From NCBI RefSeq assembly GCF_036898465.1, contig NZ_JARUMJ010000001.1:9052001-9116000 (forward strand): a DNA stretch of 64,000 bases, given 5' to 3'. Below are positions 1 to 8,950 of this stretch, in pieces. The notes under the pieces were generated by a model. The model did no database searches and was not told the origin of the DNA. It was given only the letters and a program-made list of their open reading frames with translations. The position numbers and the translations under genes were made by a program. This stretch comes from Streptomyces sp. B21-105. Lineage in GTDB: Bacteria > Actinomycetota > Actinomycetes > Streptomycetales > Streptomycetaceae. Each line of letters begins with the position of its first letter. The first letter of the stretch is position 1.

Positions 1-1095
1 GTCGGCGAGCCGACAGCTCTCCCGGTAGGCGCGCACGGCCTCCGCTGCGTCCCCCGACTGTCCGCGGTCGGCGAGATTGTGACCGAACTCGCTGAGCCTG
101 CCGGCCCGTTCGGGAGAGTCGGGCGCAGTGGCGCGGAGGGCACGGCGCAGTGCCCCGATCGCCTCGTCGAGCGGCGCGCGCTGACCGGTCCGCTGCGCCG
201 TGGCACGCAGCGCCGCGGCGTGGTTGGTCAACACCGTGGCCGTGTACGGCGACTCCTCGCCGGACAGTCCGCCGGACCTGCTCATGAAGCTCCACCGACC
301 GCTCCAAGGAGGCGCGGTCCCCGGCCAGTTCGGCGTGCAGCCGTAGCGCCGCGGCGAGGTTGCCCCGGCGCAGGGGCAGATCGGGCGAGCCGTCGCCGCT
401 CAGGGCGACGGCCCGCTCGTGCATCCCGACCGCCCGGTGCGCCTCGGCCGCGTCGTCGAGCCGCCGGGCGCTCAGCCGCAGACTCGTCCCCACTGATCCA
501 GGTACAGCGCCTCGTCGTCCCGTTCGGGTCCCGGCGAGGTCGCCGCCCGCTCGTGGGCGCGCACCGCCTCCCGCAGATCGGCCAGGTCGCCTTGGCATTC
601 GTGCCGGGTCAGCAGGACGGTGCCCAGCCCGCTGCTGTGGGCCGCGTGCTCCGGCGATCCCGGCGGCGCGGCGCGCTCGGCCTCGGTGTACAACGCCACG
701 GCCTCGTCCAGGGCGTTCCTGCCCTCGTGGACGTAACGGTCGGCGAGCACCGAAGCCAAGTGCGCCAGCCGGGCCGGTCGTTCGGGCGAGCGGGCGTCCG
801 TACCGGCGAGCGACTCCCGCAGACACTCCTCCGGACGGCGCAGATCCCGGACGGAGCCGGTACACCCGAAGAACTCGGACAGGGCCACCCCCGGGGTGCC
901 CAACGCCCGCGCGGACCTGCCGTCGTGTTGTACCGCCCGCTCGAACCACACGACGGCGTCGGCCAGATCGGCGGGGGTGCCGGTGGCGAAATACCGTGTG
1001 CGCAGCACGGACGCGAGAGTGGTCAGCATGTCGGCGTTGCGCGCGCCGGACGGCCACGGATCGTCGGGGTCCGAGGGCTCCTCGCGCGCCACCAC
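1..1095 (-). pseudogene. TPR-repeat protein, broken by frameshifts
   Basis: Alanine/arginine-rich helical repeats typical of actinomycete TPR proteins run on the minus strand. The first 207 codons (1095 down to 472) include segments such as LAHLASVLADRYVHEGR. The frame stops at 472, but TPR-like sequence continues in another frame (RLSARRLDDAAEAHRAVGMH) and, after about 280, in a third (TVLTNHAAALRATAQRTG, then LSEFGHNLADRGQSGDAAEA) down to the window edge. At least two frameshifts therefore break the gene, and its 3' end lies outside. Such TPR arrays usually precede a CHAT protease domain, and a CHAT fragment lies next to the 5' end but on the opposite strand. Confidence 0.6.
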
Positions 1096-1134
1096 CCGGC
1101 GCAGCAGCTCCGCTGTGCTGCGCGGCCCGGCTGC

Positions 1135-1449
<315 letters not shown>

Positions 1450-1452
1450 CCT

Positions 1453-1542
1453 CTGCAGCACCTGCAGCACCTGCAGCACCTGCAGCACCTGCAGCACCTG
1501 CAGCACCTGCAGCACCTGCAGCACCTGCAGCACCTGCAGCAC
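1453..1542. repeat. Minisatellite: (CTGCAGCAC) x 10, perfect
   Basis: Ten uninterrupted copies of the 9-mer CTGCAGCAC, each containing a PstI hexamer. The length is a multiple of three in every frame, giving AAP, CST or LQH repeats on the plus strand. No gene clearly uses it. It lies just beyond the CHAT fragment. Confidence 0.97.
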
Positions 1543-1613
1543 CCGTGCTGGAGGTTGGGTGCGGTGTGTGCGGCCTGGTGACGGTGGGGGCTGTTACCGA
1601 CGGACAGCGACCT

Positions 1614-1661
1614 GCCCCGCCCCGCCCCGCCCCGCGCCGCCGGGCGGGGCGGGGCGGGGCC
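1614..1661. terminator. Long GC hairpin at the 3' end of the FMN reductase gene
   Basis: Repeated GCCCC units face repeated GGGGC units around a 7-nt centre, giving a near-perfect stem of about 20 bp. It sits just after the stop of the minus-strand gene that ends at 1669. There is no U-tract, as is common for actinomycete terminators. Confidence 0.6.
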
Positions 1662-1668
1662 GTTGACG

Positions 1669-2658
1669 TCACGGTTCGAGGTCGACGACCCCCTTGCCGC
1701 CCAGGATGTCCAGCGGTACGGAGACCTGGTCGTGCGTGATCAGCCATTCGCCGTCGATCTTCCGGAAGCAGAAGGTGACCCGGACCCACATGCCGCCCGC
1801 CGCCGTCCCGTCGGGCAGCGTGCCGCTGAGGCGGCCGAAGCCGTGTGTGAACGCCACGTCTTCGCCCACGGTGGGTATCAGGTCGCGCACCTCGTAGGTC
1901 ACCTCCTGGAAGAACGTGAACACGTTCGCCCAGTTCTTGAGTTTCGCGTCGATCCCCACGTGCTGGAGCGGCGGATCGATGTCGAATGACACGACGTCCG
2001 TCGAGTAGAGCCGCCTCAGACCCTCGAGGTCCTTGGCCTCGATCGCGTCGATGATCCCGTCGATGTGGCGGCGGATCGCGGCTTCGTCCGTCTCGCGCTG
2101 TGTGGGGGTGGCTGTCCGTCCTTCGGTGCTCTGGGCGACGACGTGATCCAGCAGTGTGTCGAGGGCGCTGACGTGGTGGGCGCCCGGCTTGAGTTTCGCG
2201 TGGTCCTCGAAGTCGGTGCGCAGGGACAGCGAGACCTGCGGGGTCACTGCACCCATCTGGAGGAGCTCACACAGTGCCCGCAACTGGCGGGCCGCATGGG
2301 CGCCGCCGCCAGCGCCGTAGGAGACGAACCCAACGGCCTTGTGGGTCCACTCCGCGTACAGGTAGTCGATCGCGTTCTTGAGCACGCCGGGGATGGAGGC
2401 GTTGTACTCGGGGGTGACCATGATGAATCCGTCGAAGCGGGCGATGGTGTCAGCCCATGTACGGGTGTGCCCGTGCTGGTACCGTCCAGCGAGCGCGGGC
2501 AGAGGCTCGTCCAGATGCGGCAGCGGGTGGTCGAGCAGGTCGATCACCTCGAATGCGGCGTCGCCGCGGCGGGCCGCCCGCTCGTGGACCCACTGGGCGA
2601 CCTGGTCGCCCTTGCGGCCGGGGCGGGTGCTGCCGATGAGTATTCCGATCCTGGTCAT
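1669..2658 (-). CDS. NADPH-dependent FMN reductase fused to a SnoaL-like domain
   Basis: 329 aa. Residues 1-~180 are a flavodoxin-like NADPH:FMN reductase: ILIGSTRPGRKG is the phosphate-binding loop and TPEYNASIPGVLKNAIDYL is the family signature. Residues ~190-329 form a SnoaL/NTF2-like domain (DAIEAKDLEGLRRLYSTDVV, then FHFRKIDGEW-like strands ending in LITHDQVSVPLD). An AGGAG Shine-Dalgarno precedes the ATG. The gene diverges from an ECF sigma gene that also ends in a SnoaL-like domain. ECF41 sigma factors are known to neighbour oxidoreductases, so this is a likely target. The substrate cannot be read from the sequence. Confidence 0.85.
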   Translation of the reverse strand: MTRIGILIGSTRPGRKGDQVAQWVHERAARRGDAAFEVIDLLDHPLPHLDEPLPALAGRYQHGHTRTWADTIARFDGFIMVTPEYNASIPGVLKNAIDYLYAEWTHKAVGFVSYGAGGGAHAARQLRALCELLQMGAVTPQVSLSLRTDFEDHAKLKPGAHHVSALDTLLDHVVAQSTEGRTATPTQRETDEAAIRRHIDGIIDAIEAKDLEGLRRLYSTDVVSFDIDPPLQHVGIDAKLKNWANVFTFFQEVTYEVRDLIPTVGEDVAFTHGFGRLSGTLPDGTAAGGMWVRVTFCFRKIDGEWLITHDQVSVPLDILGGKGVVDLEP

Positions 2659-2827
2659 CGCTGTCTCCTGAGGTGTCCCACCCGGGTTCCCCGGGCCGTT
2701 GGTGTCTGTGAGCGGTACGACGACACGACCCCGCGGAACGTCAGGGAGAGTCGAAGACCTGACAATCGGACGTGCTGTCTCGTCGGACCGCCGAGGGACG
2801 ATCCGAGATCAGGGAGCCACCGGAACC

Positions 2828-3772
2828 ATGACCGATCACGCGAAGTCACGGCACGACGAGTCCGACGCGGGCTTGGACGCGATCATCAGCGAGCGGCGGC
2901 GGCTGATCGGTCTCGCCTACCGGCTCCTCGGTTCTCTGGCCGAGGCCGAGGACGCGGTCCAGGAGACCTACACCCGCTGGTACGCCATGTCCCGACAGCA
3001 GCAGGACGCCATCGAGTCTCCCGGCGCCTGGCTGACGACGGTCGCCACCCGCGTGTGCCTGGACCTCCTCGGCTCGGCGCGGGTCCGGCGCGAGCGTTAC
3101 ATGGGCGAATGGATCCCAGAGCCGCTGCCCGAGCGGACCGACTGGATCAGCGGGCGCCCAGGCGCCGCGACCGACCCCGCGGACCCGGCCGACCGGGTCA
3201 CACTCGACGAGTCGGTGAGCATGGCGTTCCTCGTCGCCCTCGAATCCATGAGCCCGGCTCAGCGCGTCGCACTCATCCTGCATGACGTCTTCGGCTACCC
3301 GTTCGCCGAGATCGCCGGGATCACCGGCCGCACCCCGGCGGCATGCCGCGAACTGGCCTCCTCCGCCCGGCGCCGCGCCCGCGCCTCCCTGCCCCCTGCG
3401 GCCCCGGCAGCCCACCAGGCGCGCCTCGTCAGGGACTTCAAGCAGGCGTGGGACGCGCAGGACATCAACGCCCTCGTCAGACTCCTCGCCCCCGGCGCGA
3501 CGTTCACTGCGGACGGCGGCGGCGTGGTCGCCGCCGCGCTCCAGCCGATTGAGGGCGGCGAAGGGATCGCGCGTTACCTTACCGACCTCGCCGTCCGGGC
3601 GTCCGGAAGCCTGACGGTCCTGGAGCGCACGGTCAACGGCCGGGCCGGTCTGGTGATCGAGCACGAAGGCGTCACCGTGGCCGTGTACGCGTTCGACGTC
3701 GCGGACGACCGGATCGCGCGCATCTGGGCAGTGCGCAACCCCGACAAACTCCGCCCGTGGACGGCGGGCTGA
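2828..3772 (+). CDS. ECF41-like RNA polymerase sigma factor with SnoaL-like C-terminus
   Basis: 314 aa from the ATG at 2828; the frame is open further upstream but that part looks non-coding. Region sigma2 is visible at LIGLAYRLLGSLAEAEDAVQ and sigma4 at SPAQRVALILHDVFGYPFAE followed by a helix-turn-helix. A SnoaL-like extension follows, carrying DGGG and the terminal NPDKL, both hallmarks of the ECF41 group. In that group the C-terminal extension replaces an anti-sigma factor and tunes activity. It is divergent from the FMN reductase/SnoaL fusion, which is its probable regulon member. No convincing ECF41 promoter could be assigned by eye. Confidence 0.85.
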   Translation: MTDHAKSRHDESDAGLDAIISERRRLIGLAYRLLGSLAEAEDAVQETYTRWYAMSRQQQDAIESPGAWLTTVATRVCLDLLGSARVRRERYMGEWIPEPLPERTDWISGRPGAATDPADPADRVTLDESVSMAFLVALESMSPAQRVALILHDVFGYPFAEIAGITGRTPAACRELASSARRRARASLPPAAPAAHQARLVRDFKQAWDAQDINALVRLLAPGATFTADGGGVVAAALQPIEGGEGIARYLTDLAVRASGSLTVLERTVNGRAGLVIEHEGVTVAVYAFDVADDRIARIWAVRNPDKLRPWTAG

Positions 3773-3937
3773 CCGGCTGGACTACGACAGCCGGCCCGCG
3801 TCCCGTCGTACGCGGGCGCGTCCTTCGTCCTCAACCGTACGCAGAAGCCCGCGGTCAACCCCTCGCTCGCCCGCGGCCCCTACACCGTCCTGCATACCCG
3901 CGCGGGTCTGTGGACGTACGAATGCGGAGGGCGGGAG

Positions 3938-4576
3938 TCATCGCCGGGAGTCGGGCTTGTTGAGGTCGACTGACTCGCCCAGTGGGATGCGGGCGTAGTC
4001 AGTTGGGTGCTCCTCCGTCAGCCATGCGTCGAAGTTCTGCATCCCGATGTCGCTGAGGTTGGCGTCGTGGATGGGGAACGCCCGAGTCGGCCGTACGGCG
4101 CGGACGAACTCGATGGCTTCGCGGAGCTTCAGCCATGGACCGGATGCCGGCACGAGCAGTGTGTCAACCGGTTCGACGGGGACGAACAGGGAGTCCCCGG
4201 GGTGGTAGACGCCGTCGACGATGAAGCCGATGTTGGGGCAGCCGGGTAGGCCGTCGATGATCTCGGCGTGCTCGCCGCCGACGGCGCGCACGGTGAACCC
4301 GGCCGCGGTGAAGGTGTCTCCCCCTGCGACGGCGGTCGCGCCGTTGCCGAGGGCTGCGGCAAGGGCGGCGTGGGTGTGGACGGTCAGCGCGGGATGGCTC
4401 TTGCGGGCTGCGGCGAGCTTGCCCACGTCGATGTGGTCCTCGTGCTCGTGGGTGATGAGCACGGCGGTGGCGCCGGACAGGGCTTCCGTTTCGGAAAAGA
4501 TCCCCGGGTCGATCACGAGCGCCCGATTGCCGTCCTCGATGCGCACACAGGCATGGCCATACTTTGTTAAACGCAT
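3938..4576 (-). CDS. UlaG-like metallo-beta-lactamase-fold hydrolase
   Basis: 212 aa. The motif HEHEDHID (residues ~43-50) matches the HxHxDH zinc motif, and later ligands are visible in GGEHAEI, YHPGDSLF and FPIHDANLS. The N-terminus (LTKYGHACVRIED) and FVRAVRPTRAFPIHD resemble UlaG-like hydrolases acting on lactone or phosphodiester-type substrates. Cytosolic, with no signal peptide. It stands alone, and the substrate is unknown. Confidence 0.85.
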   Translation of the reverse strand: MRLTKYGHACVRIEDGNRALVIDPGIFSETEALSGATAVLITHEHEDHIDVGKLAAARKSHPALTVHTHAALAAALGNGATAVAGGDTFTAAGFTVRAVGGEHAEIIDGLPGCPNIGFIVDGVYHPGDSLFVPVEPVDTLLVPASGPWLKLREAIEFVRAVRPTRAFPIHDANLSDIGMQNFDAWLTEEHPTDYARIPLGESVDLNKPDSRR

Positions 4577-4710
4577 CTGATCAACCTACCGTCAGGAGCC
4601 GGTCGGCATCAGCGATATGGGATGGGGCCACCGACCCCCGGGTCAGCCCGCGGCACCCACGAGATCGACGGTGGCCGCACCCGTCCTCGCACCGGCTTTC
4701 GCCAGCAGGA

Positions 4711-5020
4711 TCAAGACCTACAGCCGGAGTATGAGGGGGAGTCGGCAAGGAGTGTGACCTCACATTCGACAACCACTGCCCTCTCTTCTGATGACGAACG
4801 CCTTCCCCGGATCGTCCTCATCGCCTCCTCCAAGGGCGGAGCGAGGGTGGACAGAGCCGCGACGGCTTCACGTATGTAACGGCAAACAGTCGCGCCCCCA
4901 TGCCGAATTCTGCGGCGAGTTGGGCGTATGTGTTGCGTCACCGCAGGTGGGCCGGGGCGAGCAGGGCCTGGCGTACGGCGGAGAGTCGCCGCCAACGCGT
5001 CCTGGTCTCGCGTCGTCCGG
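4711..5020 (-). pseudogene. IS5-type (HTH + DDE) transposase remnant
   Basis: Two minus-strand frames together give a recognisable transposase piece. VRQALLAPAHLR then TYAQLAAEFGMG (one frame, with an in-frame stop) resembles the N-terminal HTH. The next frame continues YIREAVAALSTLAPPLEEAM and a degenerate TLLADSPSYSG. The order matches Streptomyces IS5-family proteins where HTH, YRYIREAV and the first DDE strand follow each other. The remainder is absent. No coding gene is otherwise seen between 4577 and 5129. Confidence 0.5.
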
Positions 5021-5129
5021 CCCTCAGTTGTCCGGCTGAAGCTCACTGGCCGAGCTGCTGGATTTGCTCCCGCTCAGCCGCCCGCTATGGGATATACCAG
5101 CCTTGAAAGAGTGCGGGTGCGCCCGGTGC

Positions 5130-5477
5130 TCAGCTGTAGTAGGCGATCTTCTCGTCGAGAACTTCCATGGCCCGGCACAGAGCCGACACCCGTTGCTCCA
5201 GGGCGGCACGGCGCTCGCGAAGGAAGGCGACCCGGTGCTCCGGAGGATGCTCAGCGCGCAGAATGGCGATGAACCCCCGCAGGTCCGCGATGCCGAGGCC
5301 GGCCTCGCGGAAGCACGTGACCAGGCCGATCCAGAAAAGGTCGTCCTCGGTGTACTCTCTGCGCCCGCCGGCGGAGCGCCGGATCGGGCCGATGAGCCCT
5401 TCGCGCTCGTAATAGCGCAGTGTGTCGATGGAGACGCCAGTGCGCTCGACGGCTGTTGCCGGGGTGATGGTGGTCAT
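5130..5477 (-). CDS. MerR-family transcriptional regulator
   Basis: 115 aa. The N-terminal MerR helix-turn-helix and wing read GVSIDTLRYYEREGLIGP and RRSAGGRREYTEDDL. A dimerisation helix follows (RVAFLRERRAALEQRVSALC). There are no metal-binding cysteines at the C-terminus, so it probably responds to an organic or redox signal. It lies 19 bp downstream of the aldo/keto reductase gene on the same strand and is likely co-transcribed with it. Confidence 0.9.
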   Translation of the reverse strand: MTTITPATAVERTGVSIDTLRYYEREGLIGPIRRSAGGRREYTEDDLFWIGLVTCFREAGLGIADLRGFIAILRAEHPPEHRVAFLRERRAALEQRVSALCRAMEVLDEKIAYYS

Positions 5478-5496
5478 GGGGCTCCTTTGGCAGCTG

Positions 5497-6444
5497 CTAC
5501 CGGGCTTCGTCGAAGCGCGCGAAGTGCTCGTCGCTGAGCCGCACCCGGCGTGCAGCGAGTGCCTCCTCGATCTGCTCCACCCGGCTCGCGCCGACGATGG
5601 GATCGATGCCCTGCCGCATCAGCCATGCCAGGACGACCTGGTTCCTCGTGGCCGAGAGCTCGTCGGCGACGTCATTCAGGACCGCGAGCACCTGAACGGT
5701 CCCAGGGTGATCATATGTCTGCGGAAGCTGCTTGTCCGCGCGCACGTAGGAACCCCACATCAGCGAGCTGTAGGACCACACGGCGAGCCCTTCCGACCGC
5801 GCGAGGTCCAGGTCCTCGGCGCCGAGCAGGCGATGGCCGGCCTCCGCGAGGGAGGTGAGCGGGCGCGGCTGCACCAGTGAGTGGCGCAGTTGCAGGGCCG
5901 TCCACGGTTCCACGCGCTGCTCCCGCGCGAGTGACCGGGCGCGCTCGACGTGCCAGGCGGCGTGGTTGGCCGCCCCCACCCGCCGGGCCACCCCCTTTGC
6001 GACCAGTTCACCGAAGGCGCCGACCGTCTCTTCCAGCGGCACGGTGCGGTCCTCGGCGTGGGCCCACAGCAGATCGATGTGCTCGACTCCCAGACGTCCC
6101 AGGCTCTCCTCCACACCGGCATGGACGGCGCGGGCGGAAAGCCCTTCGGCGCTCCCCGGCCAGGAGTGCGGGACGAGCGGGTTCTGCCGGACCTTCGTCG
6201 CGATCCGTACCACGTCGCGAGCACCCGGACGGGCTCGGAGCCACGCGCCGATCAGACGCTCACTGGCGCCGCCGACGCCACTGGGGTCGGTCCAGAAGGA
6301 GTAACAGTTCGCGGTGTCGAGCCAGATACCGCCGCCGGCGACGAAGGAGTCGAGGATCGCGAAGGCCCGGTCGGGATCGACGCGGGTGCCGAAGTCCATT
6401 GCTCCGAGGACGATTTGGGGGTCGGTGGTGTTCATGCCGCTCAT
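5497..6444 (-). CDS. Aldo/keto reductase
   Basis: 315 aa, the usual AKR length. The (beta/alpha)8 catalytic residues are visible: D in WLDTANCYSFW with Tyr four residues on, and the H in IDLLWAHAEDRTV. NADPH-binding elements lie near the end (PIVGASRVEQIEEAL). The start at 6444 is an ATG, and a downstream alternative at MNTTD is only three codons in. It pairs with the MerR gene just downstream, an arrangement common for MerR-controlled oxidoreductases. The substrate is unknown. Confidence 0.88.
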   Translation of the reverse strand: MSGMNTTDPQIVLGAMDFGTRVDPDRAFAILDSFVAGGGIWLDTANCYSFWTDPSGVGGASERLIGAWLRARPGARDVVRIATKVRQNPLVPHSWPGSAEGLSARAVHAGVEESLGRLGVEHIDLLWAHAEDRTVPLEETVGAFGELVAKGVARRVGAANHAAWHVERARSLAREQRVEPWTALQLRHSLVQPRPLTSLAEAGHRLLGAEDLDLARSEGLAVWSYSSLMWGSYVRADKQLPQTYDHPGTVQVLAVLNDVADELSATRNQVVLAWLMRQGIDPIVGASRVEQIEEALAARRVRLSDEHFARFDEAR

Positions 6445-7158
6445 GCTCGTATCTGGAGCGCGCTCCAGGTCAAGAGCGGTTGTGGCGCAAGGGCCGGGGC
6501 CCTTGCCTCCGGGGGTCCGGTGCAGCGTGTGACAGATGCGCGTGACGATGCCCCCTGGACGACGATCCCCTTGGGCAGGTCTGTTGCGCGCTGAGCTGCG
6601 CGCCTCGGACGCTCCCGGCCTGCGCGCCGACGAGGACTCAGGCGGAGCGGAGAGCCGACAGCTGAGGGTGTGGTGGACCCGACAGCGCCTCTGAACTCCG
6701 CTCCGTCATCGACGCGCTAAAACTCCGTCGCCACAGGACACCCAGCGGCCTCTACTTCCACCAAGGCGAACACACCGTCTCGGATGCCACGTTGCGCGAC
6801 GTGGCCACATAGACGCAAAGCCAGGGCCAACTCCACCATGGCCGCCCTGGAACACCTCCGCCGCCACTACAACCCCCGCTGGACCAAGGACGCACCTTCG
6901 GCGGGACGCGGCCCAGGCCCCCGGCGGCACAACGCTCCGGTGGTCGCGACGGCCCTACGCGATGTCGTCCGAGGCGTCGTGTGGCTCGCTGGCCGGACCA
7001 ACACGGCCAGTGGTCAACGCACTCGAACCGACCCGGAAGCACCCGCGTCATCCACGTATCCCATGACCGAACCCGGACGAGTCCGGAGGACCCCGGGGCT
7101 GTGCCGGCGGTGTGGCTGTGGCTGTGGCTGGGCCACGGCTACGGCTGTCGGGCCGTGG
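6445..7158. other. Gene-poor stretch with a possible ISAs1-type transposase tail
   Basis: No convincing intact gene. On the plus strand around 6850-7060 a reading contains HNAPVVATALRDVVRGVVWL and then AGRTNTASGQR. This resembles the C-terminal 'APxVMATLRNxxIGxxRLAGxTN' segment of ISAs1-family transposases, with frame breaks. The resemblance is weak. Around 7100-7135 there is a short GGCTGT-type simple repeat. Confidence 0.3.
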
Positions 7159-7758
7159 TCAGAGCTGGAACTCCGCCGGCGACACGCCCAGCACACCACA
7201 GGCCTCCCGGAGGATCGCCTGTTCCGCCTGGGAGAAGTGGCCGTCGGCGCCGGCGATGACGATCCCGGTCTGGACGACCGCGCGGGCCTCGGTAGGCTTC
7301 TTCGCGGCCTTGGCGATCTCCTGCAGGGCCTCGGCCCTGCCCTGCGGGAAGTTGCGGGTGAGCTGGTCCACATGCCGGTTGAAGCGCTGGCGCAGCTGGT
7401 CCGGCGGAAAGTTCTGCAGCACGTCGTTGCTGAGGATCATCGACTCCATCTGCTGGCGCTCGGCGGCGTCCACATGCCCGTCCGCCGCCGCGACCAGGGC
7501 GCACATCGCCATGCTGGCGTCCCGGTACGCACCGCTCTTCAGCTCCGTCTTCAGGGAGCCGAGCTGTGTCTTGAGCAGGCCCACAAGCTGGGCCTTCGAA
7601 CCGCCCCGCGAGCTGCCGTGCGAACCGCCGGCCGCCGGGGCGCCATGGCCCCCGTGGCTGCCGTGACCGCCATGGCCTCCGGCCGCGCCGTGGCCGCCGC
7701 CCTGGACCTGCTGTTGCAGCTGCTTGGCCTGGTCCTTGAGCCGGTCGAACATTGCCAT
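7159..7758 (-). CDS. TerB-family protein with Gly/His-rich linker
   Basis: 199 aa. Residues 1-18 form a short coiled helix (FDRLKDQAKQLQQQVQ). A Gly/His/Ser-rich segment follows at ~20-52, then an all-helical TerB-like domain with the two pseudo-repeats ALVAAADGHVDAAERQQM and GIVIAGADGHFSQAEQAI. The acidic DGH motifs are the family's metal-coordinating positions. TerB proteins belong to tellurite/stress modules, but no terC, terD or terZ gene is nearby. The histidines in the linker could bind metal (inference). Confidence 0.82.
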   Translation of the reverse strand: MAMFDRLKDQAKQLQQQVQGGGHGAAGGHGGHGSHGGHGAPAAGGSHGSSRGGSKAQLVGLLKTQLGSLKTELKSGAYRDASMAMCALVAAADGHVDAAERQQMESMILSNDVLQNFPPDQLRQRFNRHVDQLTRNFPQGRAEALQEIAKAAKKPTEARAVVQTGIVIAGADGHFSQAEQAILREACGVLGVSPAEFQL

Positions 7759-8257
7759 TTGACGTCACCTCGGTATTCGTCGGGTCATGCATGCTCATTT
7801 GATCAACGTTCACCCCCGGGCAAAGGTTCCGCAAAGGCGCGGAGGATTGAGACGCCGGCGGAAGGGGTTGCCCGCGCCACGGCCCGATCGAGGCCGACGG
7901 TCGAGGGGATTGATCAATAGCCCCTCTGATCAGGGCATCGGCCAAACGCCCCTCAGTCGCGTGCACCTTCCGGTACGGTGCGTCCGGTACGTGCGTCCTC
8001 CACTGAGTCGGCGTCAGCTCACCGCTGCCGTGTACCCGTCGCAGACCCGCGCGGCCCTTCGGTCGGGAAGGGCTTCACGGTGCGGGTCACCGCGCCGCTC
8101 AGCGTCCACTGTGCGGTGTTGGAGGCGTGCGCCGCCCTCGCCGCAGAGGGGGCGCCCGGCCGGCGCAATGCTTACCAGGTATATGCCGACCGGGCTGCCG
8201 GCCAGTTCCCGGAAGTACCGCTTCTTGCCGGCCTTCTCCGCCGGCGTGGTGGGACCG
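7759..8257. other. Intergenic region between TerB and EF-hand genes
   Basis: No gene is supported. Minus-strand frames near 8014-8250 contain short coding-like pieces (KKRYFRELAGSPVGIYLV in one frame, AQWTLSGAVTRTVKPFP in another). They may be the eroded end of an unidentified gene. Confidence 0.3.
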
Positions 8258-8815
8258 TCAGCCGGCGATCCTGCCGAACAGGTGGTTGGCAGGAGCGTTG
8301 GGGTCGTTGCCGTAGAAGAACTCCGTGACCGCCTGGTGGAACTCGGCGCGGTCCAACGCACCGGAGCCGTCCTGGTCCAGAGCGGCGAAGACCGCGGCGC
8401 AGTCCTCGCCGGGAACACCGGCGACCGCGCCGAACATCTGCTTGAACTCGGCTTGATCGATCTTGCCGTCCGCGTTGAGATCGACCAGGTCGAAGAAGCA
8501 GTTGGTCACCGGCTCGATCTGTTCCGGATACAGCGCTGGGTCGGTCAGGACCCGTCTGAATCCTTCGGTCATCTCTCGCAGGTCGACCTTCCCGTCGCCG
8601 TCCTGGTCCATGGGGGCGATGACGTTGGTCCAGAACCCGTCCATCCCGTCGGCGAGCATACGGGCGGTCGTCGAGTCCGGCGCGACGCTACGGGCACCGA
8701 TATAGCGCTCGCTCATCATGCGAACATCCCGATGGGTGATAAACCCGTCGCCGTCGACGTCGGCGCCCCTGAACCACTGGGCGTACTTGAGGTCTTGAAG
8801 TGCAGTCACGAACAC
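8258..8815 (-). CDS. Four-EF-hand calcium-binding protein (calerythrin-like)
   Basis: 185 aa. Four canonical calcium loops are visible: DVDGDGFITHRD (~18-29), DQDGDGKVDLRE (~69-80), DLNADGKIDQAE (~113-124) and DQDGSGALDRAE (~147-158). Each has Asp at positions 1, 3 and 5 and Glu or Asp at 12. The spacing matches sarcoplasmic calcium-binding protein/calerythrin-type bacterial proteins, which buffer or sense cytosolic Ca2+. No signal peptide. It stands alone, with no obvious partner. Confidence 0.9.
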   Translation of the reverse strand: MFVTALQDLKYAQWFRGADVDGDGFITHRDVRMMSERYIGARSVAPDSTTARMLADGMDGFWTNVIAPMDQDGDGKVDLREMTEGFRRVLTDPALYPEQIEPVTNCFFDLVDLNADGKIDQAEFKQMFGAVAGVPGEDCAAVFAALDQDGSGALDRAEFHQAVTEFFYGNDPNAPANHLFGRIAG

Positions 8816-8950
8816 GTACGGTATTCACTCCGTCACTCAGGCACAAACGGGCTCGTGGAGGGCCTGTCTCTCGGCGGCCTGGGCCGACCTGCCGTGCACG
8901 TGACGGTGGCGGACCACGAGGCGTGCACGCAGAGGGAAGAGGGTTTCGTG

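Noticed and set aside
1453..1542. CRISPR-like array
   Set aside because: Uninterrupted 9-bp tandem units without spacers; a simple minisatellite.
7105..7140. tRNA or small RNA candidate in GGCTGT repeats
   Set aside because: No cloverleaf pairing; a short simple repeat.
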